This document shows positions 55,327 through 63,980 of a stretch of 64,000 nucleotides of DNA, one piece after another. This stretch comes from Leucothrix mucor DSM 2157. GTDB lineage: Bacteria; Pseudomonadota; Gammaproteobacteria; Thiotrichales; Thiotrichaceae. The notes under the pieces were generated by a model. The model had not been told where the DNA came from, searched no databases, and worked only from the letters and a program-made list of their open reading frames with translations. A program made the translations under genes and the position numbers. The number at the start of each line of letters is the position of its first letter. Position 1 is the stretch's first letter. The stretch lies in assembly GCF_000419525.1 (NCBI RefSeq), contig NZ_ATTE01000001.1, forward strand, positions 3,755,501 to 3,819,500. Reading direction: 5' to 3'.

Positions 55327-55554
55327 ATGACGGACAATATTCTCCTCGCCTTCGGTGCCAGAGTAAAAGAGCTACGTCTCGCTAAAGAGCTCAGCCAAGA
55401 AAAGCTAGCTCAAATCTGTGAGCTAGACCGAACTTACATTAGCGGCATTGAAAGAGGGATTAGAAATGTCGGCTTACTAAACGTCAAAAAGCTTTCAGAT
55501 GCTCTAGAAATATCACCCTCTGAACTACTTCGGTTTGGAGATGATAATGTCTAA
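55327..55554 (+). CDS. Controller (C) protein-like XRE-family regulator
   Basis: A 75-aa protein that is almost entirely one Cro/C1-type helix-turn-helix domain: AFGARVKELRLAKELSQEKLAQICELDRTYISGIERGIRNVGLLNVKKLSDALEISPSELLRF. The stretch DRTYISGIERGIRN and the length of about 75 residues are typical of C proteins of type II restriction-modification systems, which act as dimers at paired C-boxes. Exactly such a pair lies 46 bp upstream. There is almost no ribosome-binding site, consistent with a near-leaderless mRNA. Its last 8 bp overlap the nuclease-helicase gene, so it should govern delayed expression of that gene. Phage-type repressors are the alternative reading. Confidence 0.82.
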   Translation: MTDNILLAFGARVKELRLAKELSQEKLAQICELDRTYISGIERGIRNVGLLNVKKLSDALEISPSELLRFGDDNV

Positions 55555-57529
55555 TAAAGCCTATTATCACGCGCCTGTTAGCAAATTCCTCAACACAACC
55601 ACTGAAGAAATTCGCGGTACGATTACCACCTCTCACACGCAATCCATTGAATACAATCAAACACGCGCATGGATGGGACAAGTCGAGAATCTGCAGGAGC
55701 AGTTGTCAGACTTTAGTGATGGTTATATTTGCTTTGAATTATTAATTCCTCGCATGGGCAAAAGAGCCGACGTAGTTTTACTCTACCAAGGGATAGTTTT
55801 TGTCTTGGAATATAAGGTCGGAGAAAAGAACTATAAACCCATGGATAGCCGCCAAGCCCTAGGTTACGCAATGGATTTAAAGCACTTCCACAGCGCCAGC
55901 CATGAACGTGTAATCATTCCTATTCTTGTGGCAACCAAAGCAAAAAATGCTGACATTGACGTAATCAAACATGAATCTGGTGTTTCAGATGTTATTTGTA
56001 GTAACGGCCAAAATCTCTCACAAATTATCAAAGCCTGCACTGCGGCCTTCAACACAAAGAAATTTTGCTATACGGACTGGTTAAACGCTCCTTACAGGCC
56101 GACGCCAACGATTATTGAAGCGGCTAAAGCTCTCTATGCCAAGCATGATGTAAGAGATATTTCTCGCAATGATGCAGGTGCAGTTAATCTAGCTACAACC
56201 TCCAAGCAAATCCAAGAAATCATTACGACTTCAAGAAACAAGAAACAAAAATCCATCTGTTTTGTGACAGGTGTTCCCGGTGCAGGGAAAACACTTGTAG
56301 GCTTAAATATTGCGACTACCCACCCAGACGGAGATGTTGATCATGCTGTTTTTCTATCGGGTAATGGACCGCTTGTAGCCGTACTGCAGGAAGCCCTTGC
56401 AAGAGATAGTAAATTAAGAAACAAGCGTATTAAAAAAGATGATGCTAAGCGTGAAGCCAGAGCAGCTATTCAAAATATTCATCACTTTAGAGACCAAGCA
56501 TTGACTGACTCCGGAGCTCCACCGGAGAATGTTGTCATTTTTGATGAGGCTCAGCGCGCTTGGGATTTAAAGAAAACAGAAGATTTTATGATCCGTAAAC
56601 GGCAGCGTGAGACATGGAATCAGTCAGAGCCCGAGTTCCTAATTAGCATTATGGACCGACACGAGGAATGGTGCGTCATCATTGCCCTCATTGGTGGCGG
56701 CCAAGAAATTAATACCGGAGAATCTGGATTACAAGGATGGTTATCTGCATTGGAAAACTCGTTTGATGATTGGCAGGTCTACTATTCAAATGAATTAAGA
56801 CAATCAGAATATGCCGGCAACGGGGTCAAACTAGAATATTTAGAAAAATCTGATAAAGCTCTAAGCTTGAAGAATCTCCATTTAGCAACATCGATGAGAT
56901 CATTTCGAGCAGAGAAACTCTCCAATTTCGTCCATTATGTTATCGGCAATGACGCTAAAAAAGCGAATGAGAATGCCGCATTTTTAGTTGAGAAATTCCC
57001 ACTGTTTGTGACCCGCAACTTACAAAGTGCTAAGTCATGGGTCAGATCTCAAACTAGGGGAACAGAGCGGTCAGGAGTTATGACCTCATCTAGCGCTGTT
57101 CGCCTAAAAGCAGAGGGTATTTACTTCCCGGACTCAGAGAAGTTTAAGCCCGAAAATTGGTTTCTCAATAGTGCTGACGATGTGAGAAGCAGTAATTATC
57201 TTGAGGATGTAGCGAGTGAGTTCGTCGTTCAAGGCTTAGAGCTGGATTGGTGCTTGGTAGGTTGGGATTCTGATTTTAGATATCAGGATGGAGCTTTTCA
57301 GCACTTAGTATTCAATGTAACTACCTCGAAATGGAGACCGCTTAAAACCGATGAGGAAAAGCAATACTTAGAGAATGCTTACCGAGTGCTCTTAACTCGC
57401 GCCCGCCAAGGAATGGTGATTTATATCCCGCATGGTGATATCGAAGATGAAACTCGTAAACCTGAGTTCTACGACCAAACCTACTCATACTTGTTAAGAT
57501 GCGGGATGCAGCCGCTAGATAAAGATTAG
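55547..57529 (+). CDS. PD-(D/E)XK nuclease-DUF2075 (Schlafen-3-like) helicase fusion, putative defence effector
   Basis: A 660-aa protein. The N-terminal region (about residues 40-170) has a restriction-nuclease-like core, D75 in KRADVVLLYQG and E88-Y-K90 in VFVLEYKVG (D-X12-EXK), then a conserved QALGYAMDLKHFH helix. The helicase part (about 235-650) has Walker A GVPGAGKT (242-249), Walker B DEAQ (333-336), a motif-III-like IIALIGGGQEINTGE and motif VI YRVLLTRARQGMVIYIP, matching the DUF2075/Schlafen group-3 superfamily-1 helicase domain. The start is the ATG at 55547, with GGAG six bases upstream inside the controller gene. Coupling to a C protein suggests a toxic, tightly timed anti-phage or anti-plasmid enzyme. 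No methyltransferase is nearby. It overlaps the convergent 93-aa gene by 4 bp. Confidence 0.82.
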   Translation: MSNKAYYHAPVSKFLNTTTEEIRGTITTSHTQSIEYNQTRAWMGQVENLQEQLSDFSDGYICFELLIPRMGKRADVVLLYQGIVFVLEYKVGEKNYKPMDSRQALGYAMDLKHFHSASHERVIIPILVATKAKNADIDVIKHESGVSDVICSNGQNLSQIIKACTAAFNTKKFCYTDWLNAPYRPTPTIIEAAKALYAKHDVRDISRNDAGAVNLATTSKQIQEIITTSRNKKQKSICFVTGVPGAGKTLVGLNIATTHPDGDVDHAVFLSGNGPLVAVLQEALARDSKLRNKRIKKDDAKREARAAIQNIHHFRDQALTDSGAPPENVVIFDEAQRAWDLKKTEDFMIRKRQRETWNQSEPEFLISIMDRHEEWCVIIALIGGGQEINTGESGLQGWLSALENSFDDWQVYYSNELRQSEYAGNGVKLEYLEKSDKALSLKNLHLATSMRSFRAEKLSNFVHYVIGNDAKKANENAAFLVEKFPLFVTRNLQSAKSWVRSQTRGTERSGVMTSSSAVRLKAEGIYFPDSEKFKPENWFLNSADDVRSSNYLEDVASEFVVQGLELDWCLVGWDSDFRYQDGAFQHLVFNVTTSKWRPLKTDEEKQYLENAYRVLLTRARQGMVIYIPHGDIEDETRKPEFYDQTYSYLLRCGMQPLDKD

Positions 57530-57807
57530 TGAAACGACAACAACTGAGCTAAATTTGGCATCACATGCTCAGTAAATTCACTAACTTCCATGACATTACC
57601 ACTCCGGTTACACGCGATAAACGTGCCATCCGGAGTGTCATTCTCAAAGTTATGAGTTTGGCTGCGGCCATCTAAATAGCCAACGCAGTACCATTCGTTT
57701 TTAAATTTAAAGAACTCAGAATCCATCGCTGACTGATGTGGAAATTCAACTTTTGCAGTCGATGGTAAGTCTTTCCATTCAATAATTTTACAGTGTGAAA
57801 TAGCCAT
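57526..57807 (-). CDS. Hypothetical 93-aa protein convergent with the nuclease-helicase
   Basis: A 93-aa soluble acidic protein (MAISHCKIIEWKDLPSTAKVEF-like start, then EFFKFKNEWYCVGYLDGRSQ and FENDTPDGTFIACNRSGN). It has no signal peptide or membrane segment and reads as a small mixed alpha/beta domain. I do not recognise the family. A strong AGAGGA ribosome-binding site lies 6-7 bases before the ATG, which supports a real gene. Its 3' end overlaps the nuclease-helicase 3' end by 4 bp. Whether it belongs to that system (for example as an immunity protein) or to the following regulator cannot be told; the AraC-type gene upstream on the same strand ends 9 bp before its start. Confidence 0.6.
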   Translation of the reverse strand: MAISHCKIIEWKDLPSTAKVEFPHQSAMDSEFFKFKNEWYCVGYLDGRSQTHNFENDTPDGTFIACNRSGNVMEVSEFTEHVMPNLAQLLSFH

Positions 57808-57816
57808 AAATCCTCT

Positions 57817-58848
57817 CTACTTCCGATCCCCAGTAGCCCGCCAAACCAGCTCATTCCTCAACTGCCCTTCCGGTACGATCGACTCATAGCCGTGCTCGCG
57901 TACATGGCCGAGCATGTGCTTGGGCGATATGCCAAATTCGCGTTTAAACGCCCGCGACAAGCTGGCCGATGAGCTAAAGCCGGAGGCAAAGGCGACATCG
58001 GTCATTGAGCATTGGCTTTGCAGCAGTAGGTGTTGTGCGTGTTGCAGTCGCAAGATGACGTAGTAGCGGTTGGGCGACATGCCGAGTTTGGTTTGAAATT
58101 TGCGAAACAGGCTACGCTCCGACACGCCGAGTTGCTTGGCTAAGGCTTTGATCGATAAGGGCTCTTCCACGTAGGTGCGCATGAGTAGCGAGGCACGCCC
58201 GACGATGCTGGGGTTGTTATACACGCGACTGGCTTTCATGCCGGTGTCGGGAGCCGAGAGTTCGACGGGGTTGATCTGCATATCGTGCGCCACGGCGTGT
58301 ACCAGCGCTTCGCCGCCGTGTTGGCCAACTAAGTGCAACATCATCGGCACCACGCTTAGGCCGCCCGCGCAGCTTATGCGGCGATCGGTAACCAGCATGT
58401 CGCCCTGCTGGATTTCAATGTTAGCGGTGCGGTAGCGTTCGGTAAACGCGGTGACGCCAGTGGGGTGTAAGGTGATTTTTTGGTTTTGCAGCAGTTGCGC
58501 TTCAGCTAGGATAAACGCACCACTGTCGATCGCGCCCAGCACCACTTTCTGGCGGTTTAAGCGCTGTAACATCTGTTTCATAGCGGGCGAGAAGTCGGCC
58601 AGCGCGTCGTAGCCTGCCACTACGATCAGGTAGTCTACGTCTTTGGTATCGTAAAACTGCTGTTCTACGGCCAGCCGCGTGCTGTTGCTGGCCTCTACCG
58701 AAAGCCCGTCGAGGCTGGAGTAGTGCCATTCAAACAGGCGCTTTCCCGCATAGCGATTGGCGAGGCGCAGCACTTCGGTAGCGAGTATTAAACAGTACAG
58801 CGGCAGTAGGCGAATGAGCAAAAACGATACAGTGACAGGGGCTTGCAC
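57817..58848 (-). CDS. GlxA-family AraC-type regulator (GbdR-like)
   Basis: A 343-aa regulator. The N-terminal DJ-1/PfpI-like domain (about residues 5-180) contains FLLI...LATEVLRLANRYAG and AIDSGAFILAEAQLL, where the usual nucleophile cysteine is replaced (Ser-Gly), so the domain is a ligand sensor and not an enzyme. The C-terminal part (about 225-325) is an AraC helix-turn-helix pair (IKALAKQLGVSERSLFRKFQ and MTDVAFASGFSSSASLSRAFKREFG). The start is a GTG at 58848 with GGAG 8 bases upstream. GlxA/GbdR regulators sense glycine betaine or dimethylglycine in pseudomonads. Here the gene is divergent from two dimethylglycine/sarcosine-dehydrogenase-like genes, which fits that role. Confidence 0.87.
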   Translation of the reverse strand: MQAPVTVSFLLIRLLPLYCLILATEVLRLANRYAGKRLFEWHYSSLDGLSVEASNSTRLAVEQQFYDTKDVDYLIVVAGYDALADFSPAMKQMLQRLNRQKVVLGAIDSGAFILAEAQLLQNQKITLHPTGVTAFTERYRTANIEIQQGDMLVTDRRISCAGGLSVVPMMLHLVGQHGGEALVHAVAHDMQINPVELSAPDTGMKASRVYNNPSIVGRASLLMRTYVEEPLSIKALAKQLGVSERSLFRKFQTKLGMSPNRYYVILRLQHAQHLLLQSQCSMTDVAFASGFSSSASLSRAFKREFGISPKHMLGHVREHGYESIVPEGQLRNELVWRATGDRK

Positions 58849-58878
58849 GGCGGTTACTCCGTAGTCATTTTCTTAAAG

Positions 58879-58893
58879 TGCCACATTATGGCA
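58879..58893. promoter_or_regulatory. Inverted repeat between the GlxA-type regulator and the dehydrogenase genes
   Basis: TGCCA (58879-58883), CATTA, TGGCA (58889-58893), with a further TGCCA half-site at 58911-58915. It lies in the 132-bp divergent gap and is a candidate binding site for the adjacent AraC-type regulator; no consensus is claimed. Confidence 0.4.
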
Positions 58894-58980
58894 GTTTAGG
58901 ATAAAAGTCATGCCATTTCTCAGATTATCTTGAATAGCTTAAGGCCCGTTCTGTGCCGTCTAGCAAAATCTGGAGAAGCT

Positions 58981-61404
58981 ATGAGAAGTCACGCAAGAGT
59001 CGTTATTATCGGTGGTGGTTCACTGGGTATCAATCTGCTGTATCACCTCACGAAAGAAGGCTGGACCGATATCGCGCTGATCGAAAAGGGTGAGCTAACC
59101 AGTGGTTCTACCTGGCACGCAGCGGGGCTTTGCCCAAGCTTTAACGGCAATATGACGGTCTCTCAGATCCACGAATACACCATGAAGCTGTATGACGAGA
59201 TCCTCCCACAAGAAACCGGCCTGCCCTCCACCTTCCACAAAACCGGTAGCTTGCGCGTTGGTTTTACTAAGCTGGAAGAGGATTGGTTCCGCAATCTGGA
59301 AAGCCGCGCCAAAACGGTTGGCTGCGAGTTTAATTTCATCAGTAAAGACGAAGCCCGCAAGCTCAACCCGTTTATGGATTTTGATAAGGCACGAGTGATT
59401 GTCAGCACGCCAAACGATGGCCATGTTGACCCAACCTCTGTGGTAATGCCATTGGGCCAGCTGGCTAAAGCCAATGGCGCTGAGATCAACCGGTTTACTC
59501 ACGTCAGCGCGATTAATCAGCTGCCATCCGGTGAGTGGGAAGTGGTGACCAACAAAGGCAATATTATCGCCGAGCATGTGGTGAATGCGGGTGGCTGTTT
59601 TGCGCCGGAAGTCGGTGCCATGGTGGGTGTGAATGTACCCTTGGTGAATCTGGAACATCAGTACCTGATTACCGACGATCACCCTGCACTGTCTGAGCTG
59701 GATTTTGAGCTGCCGGTGTGCCGCGACTCTTACACCAGCAGTTATATCCGTCAGGAAGGTAAAGGCTTATTGATTGGCCCGTATGAGACCTTTGGCTCTA
59801 AGCCGTGGGCGCTGGGTGGTATGGATTGGAGTTTCGATCGCGAGCTGTTCCCCGGTGCGCTGGAGCGCTTAATGCCGTTTCTGGAAAAGTGCATGGAAAT
59901 CATGCCGATCTTTAGTGAAGTGGGCGTTAAAACCGTGATTAACGGCCCGATTACCCACACGCCGGATGACAATATTTTAGCCGGTCCTCAAGCCGGTTTA
60001 CGCAATTTCTGGAACTTACATGGCGCGAGTATCGGTATCGCTCAGGGTGGTATCGGTAAGTTTATGGCGCAGTGGATGGTACACGGCCAAACTGAAATCA
60101 ATATGGCCCCGCTGGATAGCCGCCGCTTTGGCCCTTGGGCGGATAAGAAGTTCTGCATTACTAAAGCCATCGAAGCCTATGAGAATATGTATACCGCGCC
60201 GGGTGTGAATGATAACCGCCCTCATGCGCGCCCAATGCGCACCAGCCCGCTGCATCAGGAATTGGTGAACCGTGGTTGCGTGCATGGCGTGGTGCATGGC
60301 TATGAGAAGCCTTTGTGGTTTAAAACCGCAACCGTCACTGGCGAAACGCCGACCTGGTCGCGCAGTGAAAGCCATGCGGCGGTCGCTGAGGAGTGTCAGG
60401 CGATTATGACTAGCGCGGGCGTGGTGGATATTTCCGGCTCGTCTAAGTTTGAAGTCACGGGTAAGGATGCAGCGGCATTCCTCGATCACTTATCCTGCAA
60501 TCGCTTGCCGGCGAAAGATGGTCGCCTCTCGCTGACGCTATTCCACGGGCCGGAAGGCGGAATTATGAGCGAGTTCTCGATTACCCGCATTGCGCCTGAT
60601 CATTTCTATCTGGTAAGCGCGATTGGTTCAGAGCTGAAAGATCTGCACTGGATGCAGCAGCATACCGATGGCTATGAGGTTGAAGTGAAGAATGTGACCG
60701 AGGAGATCGGTGCGATTCTGGTCACTGGCCCTAAGTCTCGCGAGATTCTGCAACACATGACGGAAGATGATTTATCTCACGCGGCCTTCCCATGGCTCAC
60801 CGCGCAAGCGATCACGCTGGATAGCGCTGTGATTCGGATGATTCGCGTGTCGTATGTCGGCGAGTTGGGTTATGAGCTGCACATGCCGGCATGGCAGTTG
60901 ATGTCGATTTACGAGTCGATGCATCAGGTGTGCAAGCGCGAGGGCATTACCATTCGCGATTTTGGTACGCAAACCATGAATGCACTGCGACTGGAAAAAG
61001 CCTATCGCACCTATGGCCACGAGTTTACGGAGGAAGTGAGTGCGGTAGAGGCCATGATGGACCGCTTCTTAGACACATCCCGCGACTTTATTGGCGCTGA
61101 AAACTTGCGCCAACGTCAGCAATCCACCCCAAAACATCAGCTGGCCTTTTTAGCTTTTGATGACGATGTGCCGTGTGAGTGCTTTGGTAACGAGGCGGTT
61201 TACGATGGCGATGAGTATATCGGCGTAATGACTAGCGGTGGCTTTGGGCATCGTGTGGGTTATAGCGTTGGTTTTGCTTATATCACGCCTGCGGCCAATG
61301 TTCAGGGCAAGTCATTAAACGTGTTAACCACAATGGGCGTGCGTAAAGCCCATGTTGAGATGGATGGTGTTTACGATCCTGAAAACAAGAAACTGCGCGC
61401 TTAA
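58981..61404 (+). CDS. FAD-dependent dimethylglycine/sarcosine dehydrogenase-like protein with GcvT domain (copy 1)
   Basis: An 807-aa protein. The N-terminal D-amino-acid-oxidase-like FAD domain (about residues 1-370) has the dinucleotide motif VVIIGGGSLG (GGGSLG 11-16) and STWHAAGL with H46, the histidine that binds FAD covalently in dimethylglycine and sarcosine dehydrogenases. A short FAO_M linker domain and the folate-binding GcvT (about 430-705) and GcvT_C (about 715-805) domains follow. Such enzymes oxidatively demethylate N-methyl glycines and pass the one-carbon unit to tetrahydrofolate. GGAGA lies 6 bases before the ATG at 58981; the frame is open upstream to a TTG at 58930 but without a ribosome-binding site. 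It is divergent from the GlxA-type regulator, and a paralogue follows. Confidence 0.88.
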   Translation: MRSHARVVIIGGGSLGINLLYHLTKEGWTDIALIEKGELTSGSTWHAAGLCPSFNGNMTVSQIHEYTMKLYDEILPQETGLPSTFHKTGSLRVGFTKLEEDWFRNLESRAKTVGCEFNFISKDEARKLNPFMDFDKARVIVSTPNDGHVDPTSVVMPLGQLAKANGAEINRFTHVSAINQLPSGEWEVVTNKGNIIAEHVVNAGGCFAPEVGAMVGVNVPLVNLEHQYLITDDHPALSELDFELPVCRDSYTSSYIRQEGKGLLIGPYETFGSKPWALGGMDWSFDRELFPGALERLMPFLEKCMEIMPIFSEVGVKTVINGPITHTPDDNILAGPQAGLRNFWNLHGASIGIAQGGIGKFMAQWMVHGQTEINMAPLDSRRFGPWADKKFCITKAIEAYENMYTAPGVNDNRPHARPMRTSPLHQELVNRGCVHGVVHGYEKPLWFKTATVTGETPTWSRSESHAAVAEECQAIMTSAGVVDISGSSKFEVTGKDAAAFLDHLSCNRLPAKDGRLSLTLFHGPEGGIMSEFSITRIAPDHFYLVSAIGSELKDLHWMQQHTDGYEVEVKNVTEEIGAILVTGPKSREILQHMTEDDLSHAAFPWLTAQAITLDSAVIRMIRVSYVGELGYELHMPAWQLMSIYESMHQVCKREGITIRDFGTQTMNALRLEKAYRTYGHEFTEEVSAVEAMMDRFLDTSRDFIGAENLRQRQQSTPKHQLAFLAFDDDVPCECFGNEAVYDGDEYIGVMTSGGFGHRVGYSVGFAYITPAANVQGKSLNVLTTMGVRKAHVEMDGVYDPENKKLRA

Positions 61405-61464
61405 GCCGCTAATTTTTAAATCATTAATTAACAGAAATATCACCCTATTTTACAGGATTAGACC

Positions 61465-63903
61465 ATGAGTGAATCGAGACTTCCGGAACGTGCTTCCGTT
61501 GTGATTGTTGGTGGCGGCATTACCGGCTGCTCTATTGCTTATCATTTGGCGAAACGTGGCGTGACCGATGTTGTGGTGCTGGAGCGCAAACAGCTCACCT
61601 GCGGCACCACTTGGCACGCGGCGGGCTTGGTTACCATGATGTGGCCAACGCCAACGCTGACTAATTTGGCCAAGTACAGCCATGAGCTGTATGCCTCGCT
61701 GGAGGAAGAAACTGGCCAAGCAACGGGGTATCGTCGTACCGGTAGTATTTCGCTGGCGCGTACTGAAGAGCGTTTGGAAGAGCTGCAACGTACCGCGTCA
61801 TTGACTAAAGTGTTTGGGGTGGAGTCTGAGTTTATTGACCATGCGCGCTTGGAAGAATTGTACCCTGGCATTAATACCGAAGGCGTTTTAGGCGCGTTGT
61901 ATATCGAAGCGGATGGCCAAACGAATCCGGTTGATACTACGATGGCGCTGGCCAAAGGCGCGCGTAATCGCGGTGCGAAGGTGTTGGAAGGCATTAAGGT
62001 CGAAGAGATCTTGGTTGAGGATGGCACCGCGACGGGTGTGCGCACCGAGCAAGGCACCATTCTGGCGGATAAGGTGATTTTGGCCGGTGGCTTGTGGTCG
62101 CGCGATATTGCGCAAAAGATTGGTGTGGATCTGCCTTTATATGCCTGTGAGCATTTCTATGTGGTAACTGAGCCGATGGAAAATCTCACTAAGCGCCCTG
62201 TGCTGCGCGATTACGATAAAGGCGTTTACTATAAAGAAGATGCCGGAAAAATGCTGGTTGGCTGGTTTGAGTTAAACGCCATCGGCTGCCCCATGAGCCG
62301 TATTTCGGAGGACTTTTGTTTTGATGAATTCCCAACGGATATGGAACACATTGAGCCGTACTTAATGGCGGGTATGGAGACATTCCCTCCGCTGGAAGAG
62401 ACCGGTATTAATACCTTCTTTAATGGCCCTGAGAGTTTTACCAACGACAATCTGCATTTGCTTGGCCCAACGCCGGAAGTGGATAATTTCTGGGTGGCTT
62501 GCGGCATGAATTCCAAAGGCATTGGCGCTGGCGGCGGCATGGGTAAGATCATGGCTGACTGGGTGATTGATGGCTATCCTTCCGGCGATATTCTGGAATG
62601 TGATGTGCGCCGTAATCAGCCGGTACAGAAAACACAGAGCTATGTTGAAGCGCGTATTCCGGAAGCACTGGGCCACACTTATGACATGCACTGGCCGTTT
62701 TATCAGTACAAAACTTCGCGTGATTTAGTGTTGTCGCCGCTGCATGAAACCTTAAAAGCACAAGGTGCCTGCTTTGGTGAAGTAGGCGGCTATGAGCGCC
62801 CGAACTGGTTTGCTAAAAACGGCGCGCCAGCGGAATACGTGTACAGCTACAAGCGCCAGAACTGGTTTGATTTTTACGCCGCTGAGCACATGGCCATGCG
62901 TGAAAATGTCGGTATTTATGATATTTCATCCTTTGGTAAATTTGAGGTGAAAGGTCCGGATGCTCAGGCGACTTTGAACTACCTGTGCGTGGGTGACATG
63001 AATGTTGAGCCGGGTAAATTGGTGTATACCCAATGCCTGAATGCACAAGGCGGTATTGAAGCGGATATCACGGTCGTGAAAATGGCGGAGAATCACTTCT
63101 TTATTACCACCGGTGTGGCCTCGACTTATCGCGATTACTGGCATCTGAAAAAGAACCTGATCGGCGATACCACGCTGACCGATGTGACGGATCAATACGC
63201 TTGTTTGTCGCTGCAAGGCCCGAATGCACGTGCGGTTTTAACTGATCTGGCTGAAACGGATATCACGGCAGAAGGCTTTAGCTTTGGTACGGGCCGCTTT
63301 GCCAAGGTGGCGGGCGTTGAGGTTTGGCTGCAGCGTTTGTCGTATGTTGGCGAGCTGGGCTGGGAAATCTTTGTACCGTCAGCAAAAGCGGTTGAGGTGT
63401 ACAAAGCGCTGATGTTGGCAGGCTCAACTTATGAGATTTGCAATGTCGGCCTGCATGCGCTGAACAGTTTGCGGATGGAGAAGGGTTTCCGTCATTGGGG
63501 CCATGATATTGGTCCGGCGGATAACTTGGTACAGGCGGGTTTGAGCTTTACGGCCAAGCCAGATGCCGGTGACTTTATTGGTCGCGATGCCTTTATTGCA
63601 GCCAAAGCGGCAGGTGTTCCTGATCGCCGCCTGTTGCAGTTTAAATTGGATGACCCAGAGCCGCTGTTATATCACAACGAATCGATTGTGATGGATGGCC
63701 AGATTGTGGGCTACCTGACCTCCGGCATGTATGGCCATGCAGTGGGCGGCGCACTCGGTATGGGCTTTGCCAATGTGCCGGGCTTAACGGCGGATAAGAT
63801 TGCATCGTCCAACTTTGAAATTGAGATTGCCACTAAACGCTTTAGTGCATCAGCCTCATTACGGGCCTTTTACGACCCAAGCGGCGAGAAGATGCGCGGC
63901 TAA
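61465..63903 (+). CDS. FAD-dependent sarcosine/dimethylglycine dehydrogenase-like protein with GcvT domain (copy 2)
   Basis: An 812-aa paralogue of the preceding gene with the same layout: FAD motif VVIVGGGITG (GGGITG 16-21), GTTWHAAGL with the likely FAD-linking H51, FAO_M, GcvT and GcvT_C domains; MNSLRMEK-type GcvT residues appear as LNSLRMEKGFRHWGHD. The two proteins differ at most positions, so the pair is old and probably has separate substrates, for example dimethylglycine and sarcosine, giving sequential demethylation to glycine. AGGA lies 8 bases upstream of the ATG; the 60-bp gap to copy 1 has no terminator, so both are likely one operon. The assignment to exact substrates is inference. 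Confidence 0.88.
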   Translation: MSESRLPERASVVIVGGGITGCSIAYHLAKRGVTDVVVLERKQLTCGTTWHAAGLVTMMWPTPTLTNLAKYSHELYASLEEETGQATGYRRTGSISLARTEERLEELQRTASLTKVFGVESEFIDHARLEELYPGINTEGVLGALYIEADGQTNPVDTTMALAKGARNRGAKVLEGIKVEEILVEDGTATGVRTEQGTILADKVILAGGLWSRDIAQKIGVDLPLYACEHFYVVTEPMENLTKRPVLRDYDKGVYYKEDAGKMLVGWFELNAIGCPMSRISEDFCFDEFPTDMEHIEPYLMAGMETFPPLEETGINTFFNGPESFTNDNLHLLGPTPEVDNFWVACGMNSKGIGAGGGMGKIMADWVIDGYPSGDILECDVRRNQPVQKTQSYVEARIPEALGHTYDMHWPFYQYKTSRDLVLSPLHETLKAQGACFGEVGGYERPNWFAKNGAPAEYVYSYKRQNWFDFYAAEHMAMRENVGIYDISSFGKFEVKGPDAQATLNYLCVGDMNVEPGKLVYTQCLNAQGGIEADITVVKMAENHFFITTGVASTYRDYWHLKKNLIGDTTLTDVTDQYACLSLQGPNARAVLTDLAETDITAEGFSFGTGRFAKVAGVEVWLQRLSYVGELGWEIFVPSAKAVEVYKALMLAGSTYEICNVGLHALNSLRMEKGFRHWGHDIGPADNLVQAGLSFTAKPDAGDFIGRDAFIAAKAAGVPDRRLLQFKLDDPEPLLYHNESIVMDGQIVGYLTSGMYGHAVGGALGMGFANVPGLTADKIASSNFEIEIATKRFSASASLRAFYDPSGEKMRG

Positions 63904-63951
63904 ACAGTACTTTTTTGCAGTATGCGTGTTGACATATTCATTCGTGGGTAG

Positions 63952-63980
63952 TTGACACGGTATACTTCCATCCATATACT
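63952..63980 (+). promoter_or_regulatory. Consensus sigma70 promoter reading out of the window
   Basis: TTGACA (63952-63957), a 17-bp spacer and TATACT (63975-63980). A second TTGACA at 63929-63934 lies 23 bp upstream. The transcript would start near 63987 and serve a gene beyond the right edge. No terminator is visible between the dehydrogenase stop (63903) and this promoter. Confidence 0.7.
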
